Origin: Actinomycetota bacterium
Lineage (GTDB): Bacteria > Actinomycetota > Acidimicrobiia > Acidimicrobiales > CADCSY01
Reading direction: 5' to 3'
NCBI GenBank assembly: GCA_019348495.1
Contig: JAHWJI010000004.1
Location: 1-54,828, forward strand
Length of the DNA stretch: 54,828 bases
Each line of letters begins with the position of its first letter. Within the stretch, counting starts at the first letter, position 1. Positions 34,514 through 43,937 of this stretch are shown piece after piece. Under the pieces are notes generated by a model, which worked only from the letters and a program-made list of their open reading frames with translations, was not told the DNA's origin and searched no databases. Made by a program: the position numbers and the translations under genes.

Positions 34514-36079
34514 CTAGCGACCGGTCCGCTCGTAGACGGTCATGGCCACCGACGCCCCGACCTGGTCGACCTCGGGACCGGGCACCGGGCCCCACACCCG
34601 CGCCACGCGGGGATCGCGCTCGAGAGCGCGGGTGGCCGACGCGCAGTGGCGGTCCATCAGCCGGTACCACAGCAGGTCGTCGCCATCGGTGAACAGGCGA
34701 GGGCACACCAACAGGATGTGGCCACCGGCCTCGAGGCCGGCGACCAGGGGGTCGAGCACGGCCACGGGATCGGCGGTGCGCATCCGGTCGAGGACGTGGC
34801 GCCAGTCGGCCACCCGGGGATCGTCCACCACCCCGTCGGGGTCGGCGTAGCGGGGCTGGGCTCCCAGGTAGTAGGCGAGGAGGGGCACCTGTTCCATCTG
34901 GGTCGACAGCACCACGTCGCCCGCCCCCACCAGCCCGTCCAGGCTCCCCGCCAGCGTCGCCACGTTGCTCTTGGCCACGGCCGCTCCTGGCGTGCGCCCC
35001 TCGGCCACGAAAGGGAGTGGCACCGTCCACAGCACCACGACGACGCCCAGGCCCACCACGCCGGCACGGCCGGCCCGGGCCAGCGCCGACGCCGCCAACA
35101 GGATCAGGACCGGGAGGTAGGTACCGAAGTAGCGCGCCGACCAGGCCGGCGTGAGCTGTGACGCGGTCCACGAGGCCGCCACCGCGGTGGCGAGGATGGC
35201 GACCAGCAGGCCGGTGATCCGCTCGTCGCCCGACCCGGCCCCCTCCCCACCACGGCGGCGGGCCCGCACCAGGGTCACGACCACCACGGCCAGGGTGAGC
35301 ACGACCCCCCAACCGCCCAGGACCCAACCGAAGGCGTACAGCACGTCTCCGGGGCTGGGCGTGCGCGACCATGGCGCTCCGGTCTCGGCCATCTGAGCGA
35401 GCAACGTGGGGACCCAGGGGGCGTAGAGGGCGGCGACGGCGCCGAAGGCGGCCACCGCGTCCAAGGCGATGCGCCGGCGGGAGGCGCCGGCGCCGGCACC
35501 GGCCACGCACCACCCGGCCCCGGCGGCCAGGGCCAAGGCCAGGAACAGGCCCCAATGGTGGGTGTACAACACCGCGGTCAGGCTGAGCACGAAGCCGGCC
35601 AGCCAGCGACGGCGCCCGAGGGCGAACGCACCCACGAAGGTGGTCACGGCCACCAGGCCGACCAGCACCAACAGGCTGTACATGCGGGCCTCGCGACTCT
35701 GCACGCTGAGGTAGGGAACGGTGGCGGCCAGCGCCGCTGCCACCCAGCCGGCCCGCTCCGACACCAGGCGGTGGCCGGCCCAGAAGGCGACCGGGACCGC
35801 GGCCAGGGCGAAGACGAGCGACAGGGCCCGCACCGCCCCGGGCGACGACCCGGCCAGCGCCATCCACCCGTGCAGGAGCAGGTAGTACAGGGGGGGCGAG
35901 CCGTCCCGGGCCAGGACACCGGGGATCTCGACGAGGGGATGAGAGGCGATGCCCACGCTCATGCCCTCGTCGACCCACAGCGAGAAGCTGCGGCCACCCA
36001 GGCGCAACAGGGCGGAGGCGGCGGTCAGGGCCACCAGCGCGAGGCCGCGCCCCAACCTCGCCCGCTCCCCTACCACCAC
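34514..36079 (-). CDS. GT-C glycosyltransferase, GT39/ArnT-like
   Basis: A 521-residue membrane glycosyltransferase with about 11-12 helices. Helix 1 is followed by the loop motif SLWVDEG (Asp-Glu) as in GT39/ArnT/PMT enzymes, then REARMYSLL; the last 150 residues form a soluble extracytoplasmic domain. It would use a polyprenyl-phosphate sugar, plausibly one made by the neighbouring GT2, to glycosylate a surface lipid, polysaccharide or protein. One base separates it from the GT2 gene. Confidence 0.85.
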   Translation of the reverse strand: MVVGERARLGRGLALVALTAASALLRLGGRSFSLWVDEGMSVGIASHPLVEIPGVLARDGSPPLYYLLLHGWMALAGSSPGAVRALSLVFALAAVPVAFWAGHRLVSERAGWVAAALAATVPYLSVQSREARMYSLLVLVGLVAVTTFVGAFALGRRRWLAGFVLSLTAVLYTHHWGLFLALALAAGAGWCVAGAGAGASRRRIALDAVAAFGAVAALYAPWVPTLLAQMAETGAPWSRTPSPGDVLYAFGWVLGGWGVVLTLAVVVVTLVRARRRGGEGAGSGDERITGLLVAILATAVAASWTASQLTPAWSARYFGTYLPVLILLAASALARAGRAGVVGLGVVVVLWTVPLPFVAEGRTPGAAVAKSNVATLAGSLDGLVGAGDVVLSTQMEQVPLLAYYLGAQPRYADPDGVVDDPRVADWRHVLDRMRTADPVAVLDPLVAGLEAGGHILLVCPRLFTDGDDLLWYRLMDRHCASATRALERDPRVARVWGPVPGPEVDQVGASVAMTVYERTGR

Positions 36080-36080
36080 C

Positions 36081-36815
36081 TCACGTCACCCGCTTCCGGC
36101 GGCGGGCGGCGAGGGCGGCGGCGACGTCGCCGTACTGGCGCACGCGGTGCAGCTGCGAGCGCCAGTCGGTGCCGGTCACCCGGTGGGCCAGCTCGACCTC
36201 CACCTCCACCACCCGCAACCCCGCCACCAGGGCGTCGACGGTGAGGGCCGTCTCCACCCCGAAGCCCCGGGCGAGGGGACGCAAGCGCTCGAAGGCCGAC
36301 CGGGTGAGACAGCGCTGGCCCGACAGGGGCTGGGTGGGCGTCCATCCCGTGCGCTGCTCGATGCCCCGCCGGGCCAGGCCCACGACGAACCCTCGTCCGC
36401 CTCCCGGGGTGGCCGACGGGGGCAGGACGGCGATGGTCATGTCGGCCCGACCGCCGGCGACGGGATCGATCAGCGGGGCGGCGTTGGCCGCGCTGTCCTG
36501 CAGGTCGGCGTCGAGGAACAGCAGGTGCCGGGGCGACGGCCGCTCCTCCCGGCGGTCGGCGTCGGCCACCGCCCCCGCGCCCGTCTCCATGGCCGCGGCC
36601 TTGCCCCGGCGGCGGCGGTGCCCGCGCACCTGCGCCCCTGCGGCCCGGGCCACCTCGGCGGTGGCGTCGGTCGAGCCGTCGTCGACCACCACGACCAGAT
36701 CCACCCGGGCCAGGCCACGGGCGGCGGCGACGGTGGCGGCCAGGCGGTCGGCCTCGTCGTGGGCCGGCACCACCACCGCCACGCCAGGCGTCTCCAGCGG
36801 GCGGGCTCCGCTCAA
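36081..36815 (-). CDS. GT2 family glycosyltransferase
   Basis: A 244-residue GT-A-fold enzyme: VAVVVPAHDEADRL, VVVDDGSTDAT, a basic RGHRRRRGKAAAM stretch and LFLDADLQDS (DxD-type metal site). There is no membrane helix, and it resembles dolichyl/polyprenyl-phosphate glucosyl- or mannosyltransferases. I placed the start at TTG 36815, whose TGA overlap (TTGA) with the preceding gene follows the local coupling pattern; no ATG or GTG is available before the first motif. Confidence 0.83.
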   Translation of the reverse strand: MSGARPLETPGVAVVVPAHDEADRLAATVAAARGLARVDLVVVVDDGSTDATAEVARAAGAQVRGHRRRRGKAAAMETGAGAVADADRREERPSPRHLLFLDADLQDSAANAAPLIDPVAGGRADMTIAVLPPSATPGGGRGFVVGLARRGIEQRTGWTPTQPLSGQRCLTRSAFERLRPLARGFGVETALTVDALVAGLRVVEVEVELAHRVTGTDWRSQLHRVRQYGDVAAALAARRRKRVT

Positions 36816-39106
36816 GGTCTCGACGTCGTCAGATCGCCGGCACCGACCCGCTCGGCAGGTGCCGGCGGGAACGGCGGGCTCACGGCGAGCACGGTCACAT
36901 AGGGCAGGAGCACCGCCAGCATCATGGCCGGCACCGCCACCCCCGAGTCGTTCAACCCTCCTCCGAGCACGGCCAGCACCACCGCGGCCACCAGGCAGGC
37001 CCGCAACCCGGGCACGTCGGCCTGGAGCCGGCCCAGGATGGCCCGCCGGCGCCGGAGCAGGAACACGAGGAAGGCCAGGGCCACGGGGATGGCCAGGGCC
37101 CAGACCGAGGAGGACAGCAGCGACAGGTTGGCCCCGATCTTGCGCTCGATGACCATGGCCACGCCGTCGCCGCCGTCGAGCACCTGGGCGGCGAAGCGCC
37201 CGACGTGGGTGCGCTCGGCGACCGGGCGGGCCAGGTCCACGGCCGCGAAGGAAACCACCACGGCGACGGTGACGGCGGTGACGGCCACGGCGTGGCCCGG
37301 GCGCAGCCGCCCTCCCCCCAGCAGGACGACCACGACCAGGGCGGCGGGCACGAGCGCCAGCACGCCCCCGACGTCGGCACCCAGGGCCGGGTGGCCGTCG
37401 GCCACCACCACGGTGGCCAGCGCCACCGCCACCCCCGCCAGCCACAGCCGGCGGGGACGGGGTGCGGGGGCGCCCTGGACCACGGCGGCCACGGCCCACA
37501 CCCCGGTGGCCACCACCAGCGCCGACATCGAGACCAGGGCGAAGGCCAGGTTCCCCAAGCCGGTGAAGCGCCCGGCCACGATGGGCGAGTAGCCGAAGAC
37601 GGTGTCGAGCTGGAGGGGGGCGCCGGCCACGACGTCGCCCACCAGCACGGCCAGGGTGAGGCCCACCAGCAGGAGCGGGGCGACGAGGGGCCGGGGCGCG
37701 CCGGTGCGCGAGGCGATGACCCGGGACGACGCCAGCGCGGCCCCGGCCAGGACCGCCCCGGCGGCGAAGAGGGCCACCACGTAGCCCACCACTCCCAGCT
37801 TGTCGTAGCGGACCAGGCCCGAGAGGAACGTGAGCGGGGGCAGGGCCAAGGTCACCAGGGCGAGGAAGCCCACCACCGGGGCCAGGCGGGGCCACCGGGC
37901 CAGGGCAGCGGCGGCCAGGCCGTAGGTGAGCACCTGGAGGACGACGAAGGCCACGCTGAAGGGGCCGGTGGCGTCGTCGCGGAAGCTGGACACCTCGCCG
38001 GCCACGGCCAGGGCCTCGAAGCTGGCCGGGCCCGGCGGTCGTCCCCCCGCTCCGGTCACCGCCGCCCCGACCATGGATGCCGGTGCCTCCAGGCCCAGGG
38101 CGGCCAGCACCGTGGGGGCCACGTCGGTCAGGGCCACGTAGCCGGCCCGGTTGGTGCTGGCGCTGGTGGCCAGGCCCGGAGCCACGCCGGGCCCGGCCAC
38201 GGCGGCGACGGTGAGGCCGTCTCCCCCCGGTCGGCCCGACAGCGGGGCCACCACCACGACCAGGTGCCGGTCGAGGTCGACCTCGTCCAGGGCGGCGGCG
38301 ACCAGGGCGTCGGCCCGGGCCAGCGCCCGGCGGCGGGCCTGGTCGCCGGGCGGGCCGGCGGGGGCAGGGGCGAGGTCGGCCCGGGCCAGGTCGCTGGCCT
38401 CGAGCAGGACCACATCGGCCGCTGACCAGGCGGCCGAGAAGGCGGCGAGGGTGGCGTCGATGTCCGTGCGCAGGCCTCCGCCAACCCCGGGGTCGGTGAC
38501 GGCCAGCTCGGGCCCGACGGTGCCGGCGTCGACTCGTCCGGCCTCGTCCATCAGGGCCAGCGCCGCGTCCCGGTGGGGCCGGCGGGCGCCGGTCGGGCCC
38601 AGCACGTCGGCGTTGGCCACCACCGCGCTCCGGCGACCAGCAGCGCCCAGGGCCTGGCCCAGGGCGCCGGGCACGGCCCCGTACCCGAGGGCCTGGTTGG
38701 CCGCCACCACCTCGTCCAGCCCCGACACCACGGGCGGGGAGACCTCGCCGGCATCCACGAGGGCGGCCTCGGCCTCGACCTGGCCTGTGGCCCGGGTGCC
38801 GGCGCCAAGGGTGGCGTAGCCCTCGGCCAGCGTGGTGCGGGGGCCCACGGCGCGCACCGACAGCGAGGCCACCGCGCCACGAGCGAACAGCCCGGTCAGC
38901 GCCGGCGGTCGCTCCTCGTCGACCAGGCCCCAGTCGAGCGTGGGCACGCTGAGGATCAGGACCCTGTCGACCGGGGGCACCGGGACCCGGCCCCGCCCGG
39001 GAACCGAGGCAGACACGGCGTCGGCGGCACCCACGCAGGGGCCCACCAGGCCCAGACCGGCGACGAGGACGAGGACGAGGATGGCGGCCGTCGGCGCCCG
39101 CCTCAC
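36812..39106 (-). CDS. Large membrane protein with alkaline-phosphatase-like domain, unknown function
   Basis: 764 residues. A signal/anchor (LVLVLVAGLGLVGPCVGA) is followed by an extracytoplasmic domain of about 330 residues: RVLILSVPTLDW at the start, a GPRTTLAEGYATLGAGTRA stretch where alkaline-phosphatase-superfamily enzymes carry the nucleophile, and GYVALTDVAPTVLAALGLEAP, the family's typical Asp-containing C-terminal signature. Several metal ligands seem missing, so catalysis is doubtful. From about residue 378 there are some 10-12 helices. Coupled by four-base overlaps to a GT4 upstream and a GT2 downstream, it probably belongs to surface glycan assembly. Confidence 0.8.
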   Translation of the reverse strand: MRRAPTAAILVLVLVAGLGLVGPCVGAADAVSASVPGRGRVPVPPVDRVLILSVPTLDWGLVDEERPPALTGLFARGAVASLSVRAVGPRTTLAEGYATLGAGTRATGQVEAEAALVDAGEVSPPVVSGLDEVVAANQALGYGAVPGALGQALGAAGRRSAVVANADVLGPTGARRPHRDAALALMDEAGRVDAGTVGPELAVTDPGVGGGLRTDIDATLAAFSAAWSAADVVLLEASDLARADLAPAPAGPPGDQARRRALARADALVAAALDEVDLDRHLVVVVAPLSGRPGGDGLTVAAVAGPGVAPGLATSASTNRAGYVALTDVAPTVLAALGLEAPASMVGAAVTGAGGRPPGPASFEALAVAGEVSSFRDDATGPFSVAFVVLQVLTYGLAAAALARWPRLAPVVGFLALVTLALPPLTFLSGLVRYDKLGVVGYVVALFAAGAVLAGAALASSRVIASRTGAPRPLVAPLLLVGLTLAVLVGDVVAGAPLQLDTVFGYSPIVAGRFTGLGNLAFALVSMSALVVATGVWAVAAVVQGAPAPRPRRLWLAGVAVALATVVVADGHPALGADVGGVLALVPAALVVVVLLGGGRLRPGHAVAVTAVTVAVVVSFAAVDLARPVAERTHVGRFAAQVLDGGDGVAMVIERKIGANLSLLSSSVWALAIPVALAFLVFLLRRRRAILGRLQADVPGLRACLVAAVVLAVLGGGLNDSGVAVPAMMLAVLLPYVTVLAVSPPFPPAPAERVGAGDLTTSRP

Positions 39107-40197
39107 CGACGCTCCCGGGCAACGCCGTAGGCGGCTTCGACCGCCGCGATCAGGCCCTCGGGGGGGTAGCGCTGCTCGAGGCGACGCCGGGCCGCGGCGG
39201 CCCGCCGGCGGGCGGCCAGCGGGTCGGCCAGGGTGGCCTCGATGGCCCGGGCCAGGGCGGCCGGAACGCCGGGGGGCACCAGCCGCCCGGTGAGCCCGTC
39301 GACCACCACGTCGGGCACCCCGCCCACGGCAGTGGCCACCACCGGCGTCCCCAGGGTTACGGCCTCGGCCACCACGAGGGGCCAGCCCTCCCAGCGAGAG
39401 GCCAGCACCACCACGTCGGCTGCGGCCAACTCGTCGAGGGCATGGGCGCGGGGCCCGGCCAGGACGACCACGTCGTCGAGGCCCAGGGTCGCCACATGAC
39501 GGCGCAGCCCGGCCTCGGCCGGCCCCTCCCCCACGATGGCCAGGCGAGCCTGGGGACGCTGCCGGTGCAGCTCGGCCATGGCCTCCAGGAGCAGGTCGAA
39601 CCCCTTCTGGGCGTGAAGGCGACCTGCGCTCACGATCAGGTGCTGGCCCTCGTCGACACCCAGCTCGGCTCGCACCTGCGCCCTTTCCCGTTCGGCCCGG
39701 GGTGGGGGGCTCGCCGGCGCCACCACCTCGATCCGGCCCGCCCCGGAAGCACCCGTGAACCGGCGGGCGATCTCGTCGGAGACGGCGATGAGCACGTCGG
39801 CCCGGGCGGGCAGGGCCGCCTCCAGCACCCGTAGGCCGGGGGCAGCGCGCCCCACCACCTCGGCCAGCACCAGGTTGTGCACCGTCACCACCACCGGCGG
39901 CCGGGGCCGCAGCGACACCGCCAGCCACCCCGCCTTCAGGCCGTGGGCGTGGACCACGTCGACGTCCACCGCCGCCCGGCGCAGCCCCCGCCGGGAGCGG
40001 ACCAGCGCGGGGAGGTCGGTGCCGGCGGGGACGTCGACGACGTGGTGGAGGGGGGCCAGGCCCTCGAGCACCCCGGCGGGCCCGGCCACCTCGACGTCCC
40101 AGCCCCGCTGCTCCAGCCCGGCAGCCAGGTGGGCGACGTGGCGGCGGATGCCGCCGGTCGAGGGGCCCAGGACCTGCAGCACCCGTGGCCTAGCCAT
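39103..40197 (-). CDS. GT4 family glycosyltransferase
   Basis: A 364-residue GT-B enzyme. N-terminal GPSTGGIRRHVAHLA and VVHAHGLKAG, then VSAGRLHAQKGFDLLLEA, and the E-x7-E motif in SRWEGWPLVVAEAV. It is a cytoplasmic retaining transferase that adds a sugar from a nucleotide donor, likely to a lipid-linked precursor. The ATG lies inside the end of murJ (8-base overlap) and its stop overlaps the membrane-protein gene. Confidence 0.9.
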   Translation of the reverse strand: MARPRVLQVLGPSTGGIRRHVAHLAAGLEQRGWDVEVAGPAGVLEGLAPLHHVVDVPAGTDLPALVRSRRGLRRAAVDVDVVHAHGLKAGWLAVSLRPRPPVVVTVHNLVLAEVVGRAAPGLRVLEAALPARADVLIAVSDEIARRFTGASGAGRIEVVAPASPPPRAERERAQVRAELGVDEGQHLIVSAGRLHAQKGFDLLLEAMAELHRQRPQARLAIVGEGPAEAGLRRHVATLGLDDVVVLAGPRAHALDELAAADVVVLASRWEGWPLVVAEAVTLGTPVVATAVGGVPDVVVDGLTGRLVPPGVPAALARAIEATLADPLAARRRAAAARRRLEQRYPPEGLIAAVEAAYGVARERR

Positions 40198-41803
40198 CGG
40201 GGGCCCCGGCCTGGCGAAGACCGGCGACCACGTGCGACGGGTGGGTGCCCCCGAGGAGGGCCCGGGCGCCGAGGTAGACGCCGGCGCCCACGGCGCCGAC
40301 GGCGGCCACCACCACCGCATCGCCCACCCGACCGGCACCGGCCAGGCGCTGCTGGCCGACCCACATCACCGCGCCGGCCACGGCTGCGGCACCGGCGCCG
40401 ATGGCCAGGGGACGCACGACGGCCGGTCGGTCGTCGGGCAACCAGCTCCACACCCGCAGGCCGAGCACGACGGCACCGCTCAGGTAGGCGAGCGAGTGGA
40501 TGGCGGCCAACACCACCACGCGCCCCGCGCCGTCGACCGCCGGAGCCAGGGACACCATGGCCAGCGCGGCGAGGGCGACCACGCCCAGGTGGACCAGGGC
40601 CGGCGTGCGGGTGTCCCCGCGGGCGTCGAGCGCCCGGGCCAGGAAGACGAAGGTGCCGTAGCCGAACAGGCCCGGAGCGAAGGCGGCCACGGCCGCCGCC
40701 ACCGGCGCCGCCGCCGTGGCGCTCTCGCCGAAGAGCACCACCCGGCTCAACGGGCCGGCCAGGGCAGCCAGGACGGCTGCGGCCGGCAGCACCAAGAAGC
40801 CGATGGCCGCCAGCCCGGCGGCCACACCCCGGGCGTAGCGGGCGGCGTCGCCGGCCGCGGCACAGCGGGACAGCGAAGGGAACAGGGCGGTGAGCACGGG
40901 CATGGCGAACAGGGCGTGGGGCACCAGGAACAGGGTGTAGGCCACCTGGTAGACCACGACGCCACCCTCCACGCCGTTGGCCAGCACCAGGACCACGCCC
41001 AACAGGACCTGGGTGCCCACGAGGAACAGCGCCGCCCAGCCACCCCGGCGCAGGACCCGCTGCACGCCCGCGTGGGCGAGGTCGAGCCGGGGGCGAAGGG
41101 AGAACCCGCTGCGCACCACCGCCACCACGGGGATGGCCGACAGAGCGAGCACGCCGAGCGTGGTGCCCAGGCCGAGCACCGCCGTCTGGGCGCCGGTGAG
41201 GTCGAGACCCGGCGACACCCCGTCGCGCAGGCGCCAGAAGAGCCAACACGCCCCCACCACCACCACGTTGTTGGCGATGGGGGCGGCGACGGGCAGGGCG
41301 AAGCGGCCCCGGGCGTTGAGCACGCCGGTGGCCACCGCCCCCACGGCGTAGAGCACCACCTGGGGCAGGAAGAACCACAACAGCACCGTGCCCAGGCGGA
41401 TCTGGGCCTGGCGCACCTCGGCCGACTCCACCCCGGCCACGAGCACGCGCATTATCCACGGCGCCGCCAGCATCCCCGCCCCGGCCACCGCAGCCAGCAC
41501 GGCGGCGGCCAGGCCGAGCAGCGACCCGGCCACGTGGGCGGCCTCGGCGTCGTCGTGGCGGGCGAGGAGCTCCACCAGGGTCGGGATCATGGCGGCCTGG
41601 AGGGCGCCGGCGGCGAAGAGCTCGAAGATCAGGTTGGACACGCTGTTGGCCGACTGGAAGGTGTTGCCCAGGAACGTGGTCCCGAGCACGGCGGCGACCA
41701 CCAGCACCCGCACCAGGCCGGTGAGGCGAGCCACCAGGGTGAGCGCGGTCATGCCCGCGGTGGCCCGGGCCAGGTCGCGCCGACCGGCCACCCCGGCGGT
41801 CAC
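40190..41803 (-). CDS. murJ: MurJ/MviN-family lipid flippase
   Basis: A 537-residue MOP-superfamily protein with about 14 helices; TALTLVARLTGLVRVLVVAAVLG opens it and FQSANSVSNLIFELFAAGALQAAMIP is the conserved helix 1-2 region. It flips lipid II or another polyprenyl-linked glycan. It lies within a glycosyltransferase run, away from a dcw cluster, so it could serve that pathway in place of, or besides, peptidoglycan. GTG start overlaps the mctB stop by four bases. Confidence 0.9.
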   Translation of the reverse strand: MTAGVAGRRDLARATAGMTALTLVARLTGLVRVLVVAAVLGTTFLGNTFQSANSVSNLIFELFAAGALQAAMIPTLVELLARHDDAEAAHVAGSLLGLAAAVLAAVAGAGMLAAPWIMRVLVAGVESAEVRQAQIRLGTVLLWFFLPQVVLYAVGAVATGVLNARGRFALPVAAPIANNVVVVGACWLFWRLRDGVSPGLDLTGAQTAVLGLGTTLGVLALSAIPVVAVVRSGFSLRPRLDLAHAGVQRVLRRGGWAALFLVGTQVLLGVVLVLANGVEGGVVVYQVAYTLFLVPHALFAMPVLTALFPSLSRCAAAGDAARYARGVAAGLAAIGFLVLPAAAVLAALAGPLSRVVLFGESATAAAPVAAAVAAFAPGLFGYGTFVFLARALDARGDTRTPALVHLGVVALAALAMVSLAPAVDGAGRVVVLAAIHSLAYLSGAVVLGLRVWSWLPDDRPAVVRPLAIGAGAAAVAGAVMWVGQQRLAGAGRVGDAVVVAAVGAVGAGVYLGARALLGGTHPSHVVAGLRQAGAPDG

Positions 41804-42798
41804 TCGGCGGGGGCGGGGATCAGGCGCTGGGCGTCACGCCCGTAGTGGCCCACCCGTCCCTCTCCCAGATCCTGGAGGGCGAGGACGACAGCGACCTGGC
41901 CGGCGAAGTCGTCGATGCGGCTCACGGTGGAAAGCCGGGTCGACAACACGTCGTCGGCTCGCAGGACGGCGCTGAGCTCGGCCTGCGGCTCCACCCCCGG
42001 CGGGTAGGACTCGGCGACCAGCAACGGCACCGGCGGCGGTTCGGGAGCCTCACCAGCCAGCGCCTCGACCAGGGGCCGGGCCCACCGGGCGTCATCGACC
42101 ACGGCGCCGGGGCCGGTGACGAACATGACCCGCGTGCCGGCCGGGGCCAGGCCGGCAGTCTCCTGCTCAGCGCCCTCGGGCGGGTCGAAGTCGACGAAAC
42201 CGGTGTCACGCAGCCCGGCCACGGCGTCGTCGAACGCCACCCCCGCCCCGGCGCCGACGGGCGATCCTCCCGACACCTCGCCAGCGGGCGACCCGCTGGC
42301 GGTCAGCGACGCGGCCAGCGCGTCGACGGCGATGCTGCGCAGCGAGGGGGCCGCCAACCCCTCGCTGGTGCCCAGGGCCCGGGCCAGGTCTCGCCGCTCC
42401 TCCTCGCTGGTCAGCGCCAGGCGGTCGTTGAACCACAGCGTCCCCTGGTGCTCGGCGCCGGCGGTGTCGAGGAGGGCCACGGCGGCGTCGATGGCCTCGG
42501 GCGCCACCCCCCGCATGGCCAGCACCAGCACCGGCACCTCACGCAGCCGGTCGGCGAGGAGCTGGGGAGCGGCTTCGTCGGCCAGCCGCTGCGAGCGTCC
42601 CTCGATCTCCGCCAGCCGGCCCTGCAGCGCCTGGTTCTCGGCGATGGCCTGGTCGACACGCTCGGCGATGTCGCTCTGTTGGCCCTCGAGGGTCTCGACC
42701 ACCGCCTTGTCGATCACGGCCGAGCCCATCACCACGCCCACGGCCAAGGCCAGGAACATGGCGACCAGGGAGATGAGGTGGTAGCGGAAGTTGATCAT
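41800..42798 (-). CDS. MctB/SteB-family membrane-anchored coiled-coil protein
   Basis: 332 residues: a single N-terminal helix (INFRYHLISLVAMFLALAVG) followed by a coiled coil (about 40-85) and an extracytoplasmic domain. The family is annotated as copper transport outer membrane protein MctB after Rv1698. Partnered with SteA, as here, the corynebacterial homologue SteB takes part in septal cell-wall hydrolysis, which fits a single-helix coiled-coil protein better than a channel. The start MINFRYH is the conserved family N-terminus; two bases separate it from steA. Confidence 0.85.
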   Translation of the reverse strand: MINFRYHLISLVAMFLALAVGVVMGSAVIDKAVVETLEGQQSDIAERVDQAIAENQALQGRLAEIEGRSQRLADEAAPQLLADRLREVPVLVLAMRGVAPEAIDAAVALLDTAGAEHQGTLWFNDRLALTSEEERRDLARALGTSEGLAAPSLRSIAVDALAASLTASGSPAGEVSGGSPVGAGAGVAFDDAVAGLRDTGFVDFDPPEGAEQETAGLAPAGTRVMFVTGPGAVVDDARWARPLVEALAGEAPEPPPVPLLVAESYPPGVEPQAELSAVLRADDVLSTRLSTVSRIDDFAGQVAVVLALQDLGEGRVGHYGRDAQRLIPAPAE

Positions 42799-42800
42799 GC

Positions 42801-43937
42801 TCAGCCCAGCCGGAGCACGTTCCAGACGTTCTCCAGGAACAGCTGGGCGGGTTGGCTCACGGCCGTGACCACGATCAGCACGCACAGGGCGGCGGCCACC
42901 AGGGCCAGCAGGTCTCCCTTGCGCACCCGCGAGTGGTAGAGCCGGCCCACACCCTTGGCGTCGACCAAGCGCGCCCCCACCTTCATGCGCACGAGGATGG
43001 TCGAGGCCATGCCCGCCCGTCCCTTGTCGAGGAAGTCGGTCATCGAGCTGTGGGTGCCCACGGCCACGATCAGCTCGGCGCCGCTCTCGTAGGCCAGCAG
43101 CAGGGCGGCGTCCTCACTGGTGCCGGGGGCCTCGAAGCGGCTGTGCTCGAGGCCGAGCCGCTCCAGGCGCTCGGCCCCGGGTGCCTCCCCACCGGGGTAG
43201 GCGTGCACGACCAGCGCCGCACCGCAGCGCAGCGCCCGATCGGAGACCGAGTCCATGTCACCGATGACGATGTCAGGGGTGCGCCCGAGCTCGAGCAGGG
43301 CGTCGGCGCCACCGTCGACGGCGACGAGGACGGGGCGGACCTCGTCGATGTAGCCGCCCCTGCGCAGGGCAGCCAGGTCGTCGCGGTAGTCGTGGCCCCG
43401 GACCACCACCAGGACGTGGCGGCCGGCCAGCTCCACGCCCGTGCAGGGGACCGTGAGGGGGGCGAAGAGGAGGTGGTGCTCGTCGCGCAGGTGCTCGAGG
43501 GTGTTGGTGGCGAAGCGGTCGAGCTCGTCACCCACCGATGCCCTCGACGCCTCGATGGAGCGCTCCAGGCTGTCGATGCACTGGCGGGTGCCTGTGGCCG
43601 ACCACCCCGGCGCGGCCAGCGCCTCGCCCTCGATGCAGACCTCGGCGCCGTCGACGACGGCCTCCATGACCTCGCCGCCCACGTCGTCGAGCAGGGGGAT
43701 GCCGGCAGCGGCGATCAACAGGGGCCCGACGTTGGGGTAGCGACCCGAGATGGACGGGGCGGCGTTGACCACCGCCGCCGGCCGGGCCAGCACCAGGCCC
43801 TCGGCGGCCACCCGGTCGAGATCGAGGTGGTCGATGACGGCCACGTCGCCGGGGCGCAGGTGGGCCACGAGGTCCTTGGTGCGCCGGCCCACCCGGGCCG
43901 GGCCCCTGACCACCTCCTGGGCGCCGGTAGCCGTCAT
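42801..43937 (-). CDS. steA: Cytokinetic-ring-associated protein SteA
   Basis: A 378-residue protein with a thiamine-pyrophosphokinase-like catalytic-fold core (VAVDGGADALLELGRTPDIVIGDMDSVSD) and one C-terminal transmembrane helix (LLALVAAALCVLIVVTAV). The N-terminal 110 residues contain VNAAPSISGRYPN. It matches Rv1697; homologues act with SteB in daughter-cell separation. The ATG overlaps the recN stop by four bases. Confidence 0.92.
   Translation of the reverse strand: MTATGAQEVVRGPARVGRRTKDLVAHLRPGDVAVIDHLDLDRVAAEGLVLARPAAVVNAAPSISGRYPNVGPLLIAAAGIPLLDDVGGEVMEAVVDGAEVCIEGEALAAPGWSATGTRQCIDSLERSIEASRASVGDELDRFATNTLEHLRDEHHLLFAPLTVPCTGVELAGRHVLVVVRGHDYRDDLAALRRGGYIDEVRPVLVAVDGGADALLELGRTPDIVIGDMDSVSDRALRCGAALVVHAYPGGEAPGAERLERLGLEHSRFEAPGTSEDAALLLAYESGAELIVAVGTHSSMTDFLDKGRAGMASTILVRMKVGARLVDAKGVGRLYHSRVRKGDLLALVAAALCVLIVVTAVSQPAQLFLENVWNVLRLG

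Noticed and set aside
36081-39928. Very long minus frames of about 1010-1040 codons across the glycan cluster
   Set aside because: Each contains one true gene plus a read-through of the neighbour in the wrong frame; domain boundaries and four-base overlaps show three separate genes.
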